A stretch of 64,000 bases of DNA from Bog-950 sp964493695 (GTDB lineage: Bacteria; Bacteroidota; Bacteroidia; Chitinophagales; LD1), in assembly GCA_964493695.1 (NCBI GenBank), contig CAZBPG010000006.1:1-64000 (forward strand). The letters run 5' to 3'. The position numbers were made by a program, and so were the translations under genes. Every line of letters begins with the position of its first letter. Position 1 is the stretch's first letter. The notes under the pieces were generated by a model. The model saw only the letters and a program-made list of their open reading frames with translations. It did no database searches and was not told the origin of the DNA. Below, piece by piece: positions 50,748 to 60,420 of the stretch.

Positions 50748-52205
50748 TTATTTTTTGCTTACCAATAGTCTAATCTCTTTGTTAATCCACTGCGTAAGTA
50801 TTGAATTTGGCGACTGGTCGTTACCCGAAATTAATGAGGAGTTAATTTCTGTGTTCATTGTTTTCAACTCCTTTACCATCACATCTTTAGTGGTATTTTG
50901 AACAGTTGAATAGAACTTCCTGAAGACAGACACAATCGGTTTGCTTATTTTGGTTTGCAGGGTTTGTTCGCGGTTCATTTCATAGTTTACGGCCTGATCT
51001 ATATTAATGGCTTCGCGATGCGCCAGATCTAAATCGCCTCGCAGATAATATACAGCTGATAAAACCATCCGCATGAAGTAATAAAACTCAGTTCCTTCTT
51101 TTTTTGTTTCGAGGTTCACAAATTTTTCTGCGCCATCGGTATTGCGTATATGCAGATTTAAAACAGCCATCAGAAAAGGAGATCTGCCGGAAAGAACTTT
51201 GCTGCTGAGCAAAACATTTTCGTGCCGGGCGGTTAATTGTTGTGCCTGTTCAAAGTTTTCGTTACGCATTAAAGCCATTACATAATTTATTACTAACGTT
51301 TCCTGCACATAAATCGGCATAAAGTCAAAATAGCTGTATGCTTTCTGATAATATTCTACAGCCGTTGCAAACTGAGATGATAAGTAATACTCCTGAGCCA
51401 GGTTAATCAGAAAACGGCAAAACGCTTCTTCCGGTGCCGGTTCATATTTTTTGATTATTTCCTCATTACCCAGTATACTATCCAGCAACAATATTTTTTC
51501 TTCGCCCTTAGAAAAGTTGATTTTAGCCCGGGCAGACAGATACTGTGCATACAAATCGTTTTCCTGTAGCTCGTTTAATGAAACAGTGTTTACCGGAGCC
51601 GAACCGGTGTTTAAAGGCTTGTAAGCAGAAACAACACGTTCGCCCATTTTAAGCCGTATTTCTTCTTTACGCACTTCACGCAGAAAGTTTGTTTTTAAAA
51701 GACCGATGCGTTGCGTTGCCAATGCTGCTATTGTTTCTGCATTTCCCAACGATTGTGCCTTACCGGCAAGGTGGTATTGAATATTTAGATCGCTGAGTTG
51801 GAGTAGCCATTGGGCGTCATCATCTTGCATAGCCTTCTTCCAGCAGGTTTTCAGTTCGTCTTCAAACAAGTCAAACATCCGGTGCCGTAAAAACAAATTC
51901 AATTTTGCTGTTTCTTTCTGTATTTCGGTATAAGTTTGCTTATAACAGAGCTGCTCTGTAAGCCATTCATACAACAAGCGGTATTCATTCCGCAGCATGT
52001 AATCTTGCGACTTGCTATATTTTTTACCAAAAACGGCTTTGAAAACCTCAGATGTATCAGGTTCTTCTCCGGCAGTTGCACTTGCAAGCGCATTGAAAAG
52101 TTTTTTCAGCGGCTTACGCTTATGTGTTTTAATACTCTCCTTAAGCTGTTTTTGCTCTTTAGGAGGTAATCCCTTTATTAATGTAAAGGCTTTACTGCTT
52201 TTCAT
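50748..52205 (-). CDS. large helical cytoplasmic protein of unknown function
   Basis: A 485-aa protein without signal peptide. It is predicted almost wholly alpha-helical, with a basic N-terminus (KGLPPKEQKQLKESIKTHKR) and helical pairs that could be irregular TPR-like or HEAT-like repeats (for example LINLAQEYYLSSQFATAVEY, and YQKAYSYFDFMPIYVQE). I recognise no domain. The length, solubility and lack of catalytic motif fit a scaffold. Nothing is cotranscribed on this strand. Confidence 0.75.
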   Translation of the reverse strand: MKSSKAFTLIKGLPPKEQKQLKESIKTHKRKPLKKLFNALASATAGEEPDTSEVFKAVFGKKYSKSQDYMLRNEYRLLYEWLTEQLCYKQTYTEIQKETAKLNLFLRHRMFDLFEDELKTCWKKAMQDDDAQWLLQLSDLNIQYHLAGKAQSLGNAETIAALATQRIGLLKTNFLREVRKEEIRLKMGERVVSAYKPLNTGSAPVNTVSLNELQENDLYAQYLSARAKINFSKGEEKILLLDSILGNEEIIKKYEPAPEEAFCRFLINLAQEYYLSSQFATAVEYYQKAYSYFDFMPIYVQETLVINYVMALMRNENFEQAQQLTARHENVLLSSKVLSGRSPFLMAVLNLHIRNTDGAEKFVNLETKKEGTEFYYFMRMVLSAVYYLRGDLDLAHREAINIDQAVNYEMNREQTLQTKISKPIVSVFRKFYSTVQNTTKDVMVKELKTMNTEINSSLISGNDQSPNSILTQWINKEIRLLVSKK

Positions 52206-52319
52206 TTTTCGTTGGTAAATAAACGATTTGAAGCTGACTTTTTTATCACAAAACCAGAAAATTCAATTTTCTTACACTTGATAAGATACGCACTTTTGTC
52301 CCATTAAATTAAACTCCTT

Positions 52320-53531
52320 ATGAAAAACAAATCTGTATTCGGCATCTCTCTTATCATCTTTTTAATCATGACTGTTTTTCTTTCTGCCTGCAAAAAGGGT
52401 AACGACTTACCCGACAACGTACCGGTAGCGTTAAGTTGCACCGACATTAATTCAAGCATAACATGGGCAGATAGAGGTGATGGCGTTGATTACATTTTAG
52501 ACTGTGTAATTTCGGTGAATGCAAAACTGACCATAGCGCCCGGTGTGATTATCCGCTGCAATAGTAATTCAGGAATTGTGATAGAAACCAGCGGGTCGCT
52601 GGTAGTTGCCGGAACAGCCGCAATGCCTATCGAGTTAAAAGGCGAAACGGATATTGCGGGGATATGGAAGGGCGTTTATATAAAAAGCGGGAGTGTACTG
52701 AACGAGACGGTAACTAATGGCGGAGGAACCAGTTTTGACGGAAACGGTTTAAAACTTGCCATTATCCGTTTGTCGCTAAGTGCTAAGCTAAAACTGTCCA
52801 ACAGCATTGTCAGCAAAAGTTATAAAGACGGGTTACTGGTCGATGGGTTAGATGCCGATAGCGAAAGTCCGGTTACACAATTCAGCAATAACACATTTAC
52901 TGAAAACCAGAACTATCCCATATCGGCTTTGGCAGCGCTCGGAAATGTACTTGACGGAACCGGTTCCACCTACAGCGGTAATACAAACAATAAAATTCTT
53001 TTTCGCGGGGGGCGTTTGTTCGGGGGACACATTTGGAAAAAGATGAGCGTCCCTTATTTAATTCAGGATGTTGTTTCGGTGGGGTATGATACACAAGACG
53101 GAAACCTTACCATAAGCCCGGGAGTTACCGCACAGTTTGCGGCAGATACGGGCTTATGCACCGGTGACTACGCTTCAGGTTCGTGGATTAGAATTATAGG
53201 CAGCAGCCCTCCTAATGTTGTTAAGCTAACCGGTGAAACTGCTACCACCGGTTCGTGGAAAGGAATTGCTTTTCAAAGCACCAGCCCGAACAATCAAATT
53301 TCATATGCAGAAATAAGTTATGGCAGCTCTTCTTCTTATACCGGAAACCCCGCACAAAAAGGAAATGTTATAGCGGGAGCCTGGAGTGCAGGAAGTTTTG
53401 TGATGGATAATACCAACGTTCTTAACAGTGTCGCATCGGGAGTTTATGCTACGCTGCCTTCACCCGCTATTACCATTGACGGTTCCAACTATTTATCTGG
53501 AAATACCTCAGGAACTTATTATCACGAATAA
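52320..53531 (+). CDS. right-handed beta-helix lipoprotein
   Basis: A 403-aa lipoprotein (GISLIIFLIMTVFLSAC, then KKGND). The rest shows beta-helix-like rungs with regular hydrophobic/Asn patterns, for example IEVAPGV-like 'LTIAPGVIIRCNSNSGIVI', 'SAKLKLSNSIVSKSYKDGLL' and a second half starting LTISPGVTAQFAAD. Such proteins are surface or secreted, often carbohydrate-binding or structural; no catalytic residues are obvious. No sorting domain is present. The next gene, 25 bases on, is on the same strand. Confidence 0.75.
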   Translation: MKNKSVFGISLIIFLIMTVFLSACKKGNDLPDNVPVALSCTDINSSITWADRGDGVDYILDCVISVNAKLTIAPGVIIRCNSNSGIVIETSGSLVVAGTAAMPIELKGETDIAGIWKGVYIKSGSVLNETVTNGGGTSFDGNGLKLAIIRLSLSAKLKLSNSIVSKSYKDGLLVDGLDADSESPVTQFSNNTFTENQNYPISALAALGNVLDGTGSTYSGNTNNKILFRGGRLFGGHIWKKMSVPYLIQDVVSVGYDTQDGNLTISPGVTAQFAADTGLCTGDYASGSWIRIIGSSPPNVVKLTGETATTGSWKGIAFQSTSPNNQISYAEISYGSSSSYTGNPAQKGNVIAGAWSAGSFVMDNTNVLNSVASGVYATLPSPAITIDGSNYLSGNTSGTYYHE

Positions 53532-53556
53532 AAACATTCAACCAAAAACCAAAACC

Positions 53557-55134
53557 ATGAAACTGAAATTTACAGCGGCTGTTCTTTTGTGTCATGTTTT
53601 TATAAATGTGTTTGCACAACCGGGTACACTTGATAGCGATTTTTCGAGTGATGGCAAGTTGACCCTTGCATTTAACTCAAGTACCAACAACATAGCCACC
53701 TGCATGGTTATTCAGCCCAATCAAAAAATTATAGTGGCGGGAACTTATTTTGACGGTCCGAAATTTAATGTGGCTGTTGCCCGAATAAATGAGGACGGGA
53801 CTTTAGACGGTACTTTTGGAACCGGAGGCAAGTTTACCACTTCATATACACTGGGCGATGCAAAAGTTAACGCAATGGCGTTGCAGCCGGATGGTAAAAT
53901 TTTATTAGCAGGCTCGTGGTATGGCCTATTGGCGCAGGAAACGTTTTTGATAGGCAGATTAAATGCTAATGGCACTCCGGACAGCACTTTTGGAAGCACC
54001 GGTTTTATTACCACCGCCATAAATGCTAGAAGTGTTGTTTATGCATTGGCCATGCAAAGCGATTCACTGATTGTTGCTGGTGGATACAGTGTAGGGAATG
54101 GTGCGCCTTATAAAGATTTTACTTTGGTCCGCTATAAGCCAAACGGAGTTATTGACAGTTCATTTAATGTGGATGGAATTGTTACTACTGATTTTTACGG
54201 ATGGGATGATTATGCCAAAGCCGTAACCGTAACCTCCGGCAATAAAATTATTGTTGCAGGTAACTGTAGTAAAAGCGTAGGCGGTTGGGATAATTTTGCT
54301 GTAGCCAAGTATAATTACGATGGCACCTTAGATGTAAACTTTGCAGGTAATGGAAAGGTGGATTATGTACTGGATACTTACGAAGATGAAGTTCACGCAA
54401 TGACGCTACAGCCCGATGAAAAGATTGTTTTGGCAGGCAACGGGCTTTCGGCTGCTGCCCTAATGCGTCTTAAGGCAAATGGTGAAAGAGATTCTACCTT
54501 CGGCAGTAACGGCTACAAAACCTTTTTCTGGGATGTAGGAGATAACGAAATACATGGAATGGCGCTGCAGCCGGACGGTAAAATATTGGCTGCGGGTTTC
54601 GGGCAACCGAGTTCAACGCGGTTTTCAATAGCGCGACTTAACTCCAATGGTGTTGTGGATAGCAGTTTTGGCACTAACGGTACAAACGAAGCGGTATTTG
54701 TAGACGGAGGAACACCCTTACGCTCAAAAGCTCTTTGTATGGCATTGCAAAGTGATGGACGAGTGGTAGCAGCGGGTTTTTCACGCAGTTCAGTTTTCGA
54801 TACCGATACCGCATTTGCTATTGCTCGTTTTTATACCGGTCTTAATCTTGGTGTTCTGAATTTTTCTGCCGATAAAAAAACTGTTTCGGCTTATCCTAAC
54901 CCTGTTTCGGATTTGGTAAACCTCAGATACACGCTTACTCAAACCGAAACTGTTAGTGTTCGTTTGTTTGATATGCAGGGTAGATTGATAACCACATTTG
55001 CAGAAAACGAAACTCAGCCCGAAGGAGAAATTGTAAGACAATTTTCATTACCCGAACACATCAGCAACGGAAACTATTTACTGAATGTTGTTTCAGAAAA
55101 GGGAAGTATAAGTGTTCAATTGACAAAACCCTGA
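53557..55134 (+). CDS. T9SS-exported delta-60-repeat protein
   Basis: A 525-aa secreted protein. After the signal peptide (LLCHVFINVFA) come seven repeats of about 55 residues with the delta-60 pattern 'ALQPDGKI..AG.......F...R...GT.D..FG..G', for example MALQPDGKILLAGSW and the sixth repeat MALQPDGKILAAGFG; seven repeats fit a propeller. A T9SS sorting domain closes it (SAYPNPVSDLVNLRYTLTQT to SVQLTKP). I chose the ATG at 53557 as the start because it begins the signal peptide. The 26-base gap to the beta-helix gene suggests one transcript. Confidence 0.88.
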   Translation: MKLKFTAAVLLCHVFINVFAQPGTLDSDFSSDGKLTLAFNSSTNNIATCMVIQPNQKIIVAGTYFDGPKFNVAVARINEDGTLDGTFGTGGKFTTSYTLGDAKVNAMALQPDGKILLAGSWYGLLAQETFLIGRLNANGTPDSTFGSTGFITTAINARSVVYALAMQSDSLIVAGGYSVGNGAPYKDFTLVRYKPNGVIDSSFNVDGIVTTDFYGWDDYAKAVTVTSGNKIIVAGNCSKSVGGWDNFAVAKYNYDGTLDVNFAGNGKVDYVLDTYEDEVHAMTLQPDEKIVLAGNGLSAAALMRLKANGERDSTFGSNGYKTFFWDVGDNEIHGMALQPDGKILAAGFGQPSSTRFSIARLNSNGVVDSSFGTNGTNEAVFVDGGTPLRSKALCMALQSDGRVVAAGFSRSSVFDTDTAFAIARFYTGLNLGVLNFSADKKTVSAYPNPVSDLVNLRYTLTQTETVSVRLFDMQGRLITTFAENETQPEGEIVRQFSLPEHISNGNYLLNVVSEKGSISVQLTKP

Positions 55135-55532
55135 AATTGTTTAACCCTTAATATAATTAGCTATGAAAACAAAAAGTAAACACTTGTCCCCTTTCTTAAC
55201 GCTGTTATTTAGTTTGGCAGCAAGCAGCTTCTTTGAATGGAAGAATTAGCCGAAAACCACTGATAGTGGAGGAGTAAAATTTTTATTTCGTGCTTTGCGA
55301 GGCATGCTTTTAAAAAACAAGCACCCCTTGTTTGTACCATATGTTCTGGCAGTTGCTTCAAATGCTCAGGGCGCAAAGCCATACATTCCAAGAGCCGGAC
55401 ACTACACATCCTCCTTTAGTAACTAACCTTTTGTGAAACAATACAAATTGGGCTATGTATGATTTTCATGAAAGGAAGGAACCTTTTCAGAATCTGGGCG
55501 TTAAAGAACCCAAAAAACAAACAAATACTACT
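55135..55532. other. intergenic region with two very short frames
   Basis: About 400 bases. A 28-codon frame at 55163-55249 (MKTKSKHLSPFLTLLFSLAA, then SSFFEWKN) looks like a lone signal peptide; a second short frame at 55306-55428 runs from an ATG to a stop without motif. Both may be remains of a secreted protein gene. No hairpin of note. I see no other feature. Confidence 0.4.
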
Positions 55533-56408
55533 ATGAAAACAAAATCAATCATGTCTTATGCCTTTATCGTAATGATTACAATAGCGGGATTAAGTTCATG
55601 TAAAAAAGAAAATCTTCAACCAAGTCTGTCGAAAAATCAGCTTTCAGCTACAAGCGTTCAAATGCTTGCTGAAAACAAAGCATCCATGAATCATTTGGTT
55701 TATAAAACAATTCTGATCGCATTTGGCGCAAGCACCGGAGATATTAACGCTTTTAAAAACGAAAACTCTGACCAGCTGCTTGGGAACTGTGCTACCATTA
55801 CTAAAGACACAACGGTAATGCCGTATACAATAAGAATTGACTTCGACAATAATTGCACTCTAAACGATGGAAGTCCTGTTACAGGGTTTATTACCGCTAC
55901 TTGGACTAACAACAATTTCGGTATTGTCGCAGGCAGTCAGGCAGTTTTGAACTACGATAGCTTTTATATTAACGGCAATCATATTTTGGGCATAATAACT
56001 ATACAAAACAAGGGAACAAACGCGAACGGCAACACCGACTTTGATATTAATATGACGAACGGAAGTATGATTTATGGAAGCGATGGCTCATTAGTAAAAC
56101 AGGACGTACAATGGTTGCTAGAATGGATAAAAAACGGTACTTCTAATAAGGACGATGATTTCTTTAGTTTTACCGGCACTGCCAGCGGAGTAACTTCTAA
56201 TGGTGATAATTATACTGAGACTATTATAAATCCACTTTTAATAAGTCGTGACCCAAATTGTGTTCATATGTTTGTCTCAGGGGTTACTTTAGCAGTAATC
56301 GATAACAACCCCGATCTTCAAATAGATTACGGTCCGGGCACGTGTGATGATAGAGCAGATGCAACTCAAGGAGGAGTTACGGTGCGAATCACTTTGAAAA
56401 ATTACTAA
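55533..56408 (+). CDS. lipoprotein of unknown function
   Basis: A 291-aa lipoprotein: MKTKSIMSYAFIVMITIAGL, then SSCKKE with the lipobox Cys. The mature part is beta-rich with many Asn and Asp residues (DFDNNCTLNDGSPVTGFITA, TDFDINMTNGSMIYGSDGSL), with no known motif. I chose the ATG at 55533 because the longer frame from 55455 has no signal. The first eight residues match those of the 28-codon frame upstream (MKTKS). It ends with its own terminator. Confidence 0.7.
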   Translation: MKTKSIMSYAFIVMITIAGLSSCKKENLQPSLSKNQLSATSVQMLAENKASMNHLVYKTILIAFGASTGDINAFKNENSDQLLGNCATITKDTTVMPYTIRIDFDNNCTLNDGSPVTGFITATWTNNNFGIVAGSQAVLNYDSFYINGNHILGIITIQNKGTNANGNTDFDINMTNGSMIYGSDGSLVKQDVQWLLEWIKNGTSNKDDDFFSFTGTASGVTSNGDNYTETIINPLLISRDPNCVHMFVSGVTLAVIDNNPDLQIDYGPGTCDDRADATQGGVTVRITLKNY

Positions 56409-56431
56409 ACAACTGCAGATTAAACTGCTAC

Positions 56432-56468
56432 AAGTCCCAATCTGAATAAAGATTGGGACTTTTTTTAT
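56432..56468. terminator. terminator of the lipoprotein gene
   Basis: AAGTCCCAATC-TGAATAAA-GATTGGGACTT followed by TTTTTATTC; strong stem and T-run. Confidence 0.93.
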
Positions 56469-56577
56469 TCATACTGTTAAGAGATATACTACTCAACTTA
56501 CATTAATCAAACAGGTAAGTTATTTTTGAGCATTCCTTAAACAATGATTGCAACAAGTACAGCGATGAATAAAGTAA

Positions 56578-57588
56578 ATGCTTAAAATTTTCAGGTTAAA
56601 CGATTGGTGGTCCGTTATTATTCCTCAGATTTTAGGTTGGATTTACTTTTGTGAACTAACCGCAAGCCATCCTTTTTTGATTGATGATTGGCGAAGAGTA
56701 GGCCTGTTTTTTATTGGGACAACAGCTATTGCAGCATTTGGATATTTGTTTAACGACTACTGCGATGTAGATAGCGATAGAATTTCCGGCAAGAAAAATC
56801 TGCTTGAAAAATTTAAACCTTTAATAAGGACAGGTTTGGTTCTTTTACCGTTAATTCTCGGCATTACCGCCTGGGCATGTGTACATGCGGGGACTATTAC
56901 CAAAACACTTTATATGCTTCAAATTATTGCGTTGGCTATATACAGCTCACCGCCAATCAGATTAAAAGAGAGAAGTTGGTTAGGCATTGCAGCAGATGCC
57001 TTTTATGGACATATTAACCCGGCCTTATTTACGCTGTGTACATTTGTTTGTTGGAATTTTAAGTTCGGCCAAAGCGTTCTTTTTTTTACCGTTTTAATTG
57101 TTGTTATCACTTTAAAGGGAATCAGAAATATTTTGCTGCATCAACTGAAGGACAGAAAGAAAGACAGACTTGCCGACATTCAAACCTTTGTAGTAAAAAA
57201 CGGGGCTTTGTTCTCTTTATATCTGGTCAATAACCTGTTGCTGTTTGAAATTATTTTTTCGGTAATACTTTCGTTGGTTATCAGCTTTTTCTTTCCTCCA
57301 TTTTTCCTCTGTCTTTTGTTTTTCAGCATCGTCACTTACTTAAAATTCAGCGGGTGGAAACTGGCAGATGTACCTCAACGGCAACTCAAATTCAAGTTTC
57401 TTTATTTCCTGAACGATTACTACGAAGGCTGGGTCCCAATGTTTTTCCTGATTCTTTTATCGGTTAAGCAGCCCGAGTTTTTATTCTTGTTACTCTTACA
57501 TCTGTTTTTATTTCCATCGTTTATAACTAAACTTTGGAAAGACTTAAAATCCATTAAAGAAAATTTCAAAACCGAAGACGAGTATTAG
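56578..57588 (+). CDS. UbiA-family prenyltransferase-like membrane protein
   Basis: A 336-aa membrane protein with about eight hydrophobic helices. The first Asp-rich motif is NDYCDVDSDR (N59, D60, D63, D67) and the second DRKKDRLAD (D192, D196, D200), the Mg2+/diphosphate sites of the UbiA superfamily. Members transfer prenyl groups to aromatics, or phosphoribose to decaprenyl phosphate; in sugar gene clusters the second is a real possibility. It heads the operon, three bases before the asparagine synthase gene. Confidence 0.85.
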   Translation: MLKIFRLNDWWSVIIPQILGWIYFCELTASHPFLIDDWRRVGLFFIGTTAIAAFGYLFNDYCDVDSDRISGKKNLLEKFKPLIRTGLVLLPLILGITAWACVHAGTITKTLYMLQIIALAIYSSPPIRLKERSWLGIAADAFYGHINPALFTLCTFVCWNFKFGQSVLFFTVLIVVITLKGIRNILLHQLKDRKKDRLADIQTFVVKNGALFSLYLVNNLLLFEIIFSVILSLVISFFFPPFFLCLLFFSIVTYLKFSGWKLADVPQRQLKFKFLYFLNDYYEGWVPMFFLILLSVKQPEFLFLLLLHLFLFPSFITKLWKDLKSIKENFKTEDEY

Positions 57589-57591
57589 TCT

Positions 57592-59364
57592 ATGTGCGGC
57601 ATTGCGGGGCAAATAAATTTTAGTAACCAGGTTGATGAAAAAAACATCATTGCCATGACCGAAGCTATTCGCCACCGCGGGCCAGATGGCGATGGCGTTT
57701 ACTTGAACGAAACCAGAACAGTTGGTTTTGGTCACCGCAGACTTTCCTTCCTGGATTTAAGTGAATTAGGCAAACAGCCCATGACAAATGAAGATGATAC
57801 GGTTTGGATTACCTATAATGGCGAAATCTATAACTATATAGAACTTCGTGAAGTTTTAGAAAAGTGCGGGCATCAATTCCGATCACACACAGATACAGAA
57901 GTTATTTTGCACGGGTACGAAGAATGGGGAGCAGAAGTTCTTCAGAAGCTAAAAGGCATGTTTGCTTTTGGTATATGGGATGAAAAAAAACAAGAGCTTT
58001 TTTTAGCGCGCGATAGGTTCGGAATTAAACCGCTTTATTATTATCACCAAACCGAAAATTTTGTTTTTGCTTCAGAAATAAAAGCAATAAAAGCTAATGG
58101 TGTTGTAACGACTTCCCTCGACTTTACTTCATTTAGCGATTACTTTGTTTATCGATATGTGCCGAGTCCGAAGACAATCTGGAATGAAGTAAAGAAACTT
58201 CCCCCTGCACATTTTCTGTTGTTAAAAGAAGATGGTTCAATACAAATTAAAAAGTATTGGAGCATCCCTTTTGGCGAAACAACAATTTCTGACAAAGAAG
58301 CAATTGAAAAGTTTGACCAGTTATTTTTTGCGTCTGTAAAAACGCACGCACGCAGCGATGTTCCGGTGGGTTCTTTTTTGAGTGGCGGTTACGATAGTTC
58401 TTCGCTTGTGTATTACATGAGCCGATTCAATTATATACCTACAACTTTTTCCATTGGCTTTAAAGATTGGGATGTCAGCGAACATTTATATGCCGAAATA
58501 GTAGCAAAGCAATACGGCACCAAGCATCATTCACTTATTCTTGAATCGCAATCTTTAGATATACTTGACCAGTTAGCCCGGGTTTTTGATGAACCGAATG
58601 GCGATATCTCTATTATCCCAACTTATTTAGTAAGTAAAGAAGCAAGCAGGTATGTAAAAGCAGTAATGAGTGGAGAAGGGGCAGATGAAATTCTGGTAGG
58701 TTACCAATGGCAGAAAGATTTTGAACCACGAAAAACAACTTTGGGTGAAAAATTGTTGGGATTGTTTTCACATCAGTCAACACCCTATCTTTTAAAATAC
58801 TACGCTCATTGTATGGAAATGGGAAAGTTTGATGTTGTTGAATTAAAGAAGTTGATGCACCCAGATCTGCACTCACACATAAATGAGCATTCTAATTGGT
58901 GGTATAAGTCGCTATACGATTCACGCCTGCCTGACTTAAAAGCCATGCAATTGCTCGATATCAAGCACTTCATGGGAGAGCAGGTTTTAGCGAAAGTGGA
59001 TCGAGCAAGCATGGCAAATTCCCTTGAAGTTCGGGTACCATTTCTTGACCATGAAATTTGCGAGTTTGTTTTCAGTCTAAAAACAAAGGTTTATTACAGA
59101 AAAGAAGAAACCAAGCATCTGCTCTATCAAAATATTAAAAATCATTTTCCTTCCAAGATCCTTCATCGAAAAAAACAGGGGTTTGTGGGTCCTGATAAGT
59201 ATTATATGAACATGTCTTGGTACAAAGAAAGGTTAAATAGTAGCAAACTAGTTAACGACAATATCATTAACGCAAGCTATATCGAGCAACTTCTTGTCAG
59301 CAAAGATCATTGGCGTTTATGGAAAATAGCTGTAATGGAAACTTGGTACAAACAATGGGTTTAG
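57592..59364 (+). CDS. asnB: asparagine synthase (glutamine-hydrolysing), AsnB type
   Basis: A 590-aa amidotransferase. It starts MCGIAGQINF with the catalytic Cys2 of the glutaminase domain, followed by RHRGPDGDGVYL and YNGEIYNYIEL. The synthetase domain has the PP-loop SFLSGGYDSSSLVYY. AsnB-type enzymes in sugar or natural-product clusters often amidate uronic acids or other carboxylates instead of making free asparagine; placed next to a sugar epimerase this is likely (inference). Confidence 0.93.
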   Translation: MCGIAGQINFSNQVDEKNIIAMTEAIRHRGPDGDGVYLNETRTVGFGHRRLSFLDLSELGKQPMTNEDDTVWITYNGEIYNYIELREVLEKCGHQFRSHTDTEVILHGYEEWGAEVLQKLKGMFAFGIWDEKKQELFLARDRFGIKPLYYYHQTENFVFASEIKAIKANGVVTTSLDFTSFSDYFVYRYVPSPKTIWNEVKKLPPAHFLLLKEDGSIQIKKYWSIPFGETTISDKEAIEKFDQLFFASVKTHARSDVPVGSFLSGGYDSSSLVYYMSRFNYIPTTFSIGFKDWDVSEHLYAEIVAKQYGTKHHSLILESQSLDILDQLARVFDEPNGDISIIPTYLVSKEASRYVKAVMSGEGADEILVGYQWQKDFEPRKTTLGEKLLGLFSHQSTPYLLKYYAHCMEMGKFDVVELKKLMHPDLHSHINEHSNWWYKSLYDSRLPDLKAMQLLDIKHFMGEQVLAKVDRASMANSLEVRVPFLDHEICEFVFSLKTKVYYRKEETKHLLYQNIKNHFPSKILHRKKQGFVGPDKYYMNMSWYKERLNSSKLVNDNIINASYIEQLLVSKDHWRLWKIAVMETWYKQWV

Positions 59365-59393
59365 TGTTTCCGCAATTCAGTTATTTTTAACCG

Positions 59394-60416
59394 ATGCAGA
59401 AAATTTTAATTACCGGATTTGGTGGATTTATTGGCTATAGTTTAGTGCAGGCACTGAACGAAAAATTTGACATTACAGCCCTTGATAATTTTTCGGAGTT
59501 TAGTAACTACAAAATCAAAAAAGCACGTGCTGCAAAATTAGGAATCACTGATTTCGCATTGTTTAAAAAGCAAACTTTGTTTCAATCAGCTGCTGGTACT
59601 TTCTATTATGCCGATTTATGTAATTCCCAAAAATTAATGGAAATTCTTTCTTCACAACAGTTTGATTGCGTTATTCATTTGGCGGCACTTACAGGTGTAC
59701 GTCAATCGCTTGCAAATCCAGAGGCATATATTGATTCGAATGTTAAAGGTTTTGTAAGCCTGATGGAATGCGCTAAAAAATTTGGTGTTAAAAATATCAT
59801 CTACGCATCCAGCTCTTCCGTTTACGGAATGAATACAGACACGCCTTACAATGAAAATCAACCAACCGATTCACCTATCTCTGTTTATGCTGCAAGTAAA
59901 AAGGCCGATGAGATAATTGCACATGCTTATTCCCGGTTATTTAATTTGAATCTCATAGGCCTCCGCTTTTTTACTGTTTATGGCCCTTGGACGCGACCCG
60001 ATATGGCAGCCTATATTTTTATGAAAGCTATTCATGAAGATAAGCCAATTGAACTTTTTAACGAAGGGAAAATGATTCGTGACTTTACTTATGTGGGAGA
60101 TGTAGTGAAAGCAATTTCTCTGTTGATAGAAAAAAGTATAAACGAAAAAGATAAAAGACACCGTCTTTTCAATGTAGGTAATCACTCTCCGGTTTTTACC
60201 ATTGATTTTTTAAATGAGGTTGAAAAAGCGATGAACAAAAAAGCGATCGTTAATTTTAAACCAATACAACCTGGCGATATGCTTGCAACCAACGCAGATT
60301 GCGGAAAACTTTATAATTACGTTGCTTTTAAACCGGAAACATCTCTTCATCAGGGTGTGGGTGAAATGGCAAAATGGTTCCTTGATTTTTATCCTCACTT
60401 CAATAAACTAGTTTAG
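59394..60416 (+). CDS. NAD-dependent sugar epimerase/dehydratase
   Basis: A 340-aa extended SDR protein. The NAD motif is ITGFGGFIGYSLV, with active-site SSSSVYGMN and YAASKKADE (Tyr-x-x-x-Lys), and the sugar-binding HDRFTVYGP-like RFFTVYGPWTRPDMA. These are UDP-glucuronate or UDP-glucose 4-epimerase relatives. Together with AsnB, glycosyltransferase and UbiA neighbours it indicates nucleotide-sugar use. Spacing to the next gene is four bases. Confidence 0.92.
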   Translation: MQKILITGFGGFIGYSLVQALNEKFDITALDNFSEFSNYKIKKARAAKLGITDFALFKKQTLFQSAAGTFYYADLCNSQKLMEILSSQQFDCVIHLAALTGVRQSLANPEAYIDSNVKGFVSLMECAKKFGVKNIIYASSSSVYGMNTDTPYNENQPTDSPISVYAASKKADEIIAHAYSRLFNLNLIGLRFFTVYGPWTRPDMAAYIFMKAIHEDKPIELFNEGKMIRDFTYVGDVVKAISLLIEKSINEKDKRHRLFNVGNHSPVFTIDFLNEVEKAMNKKAIVNFKPIQPGDMLATNADCGKLYNYVAFKPETSLHQGVGEMAKWFLDFYPHFNKLV

Positions 60417-60420
60417 CAAG

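Noticed and set aside
56578..57588. Menaquinone biosynthesis MenA
   Set aside because: It has UbiA motifs, but the neighbours are sugar and radical SAM genes and no other menaquinone gene is near; only the superfamily is claimed.
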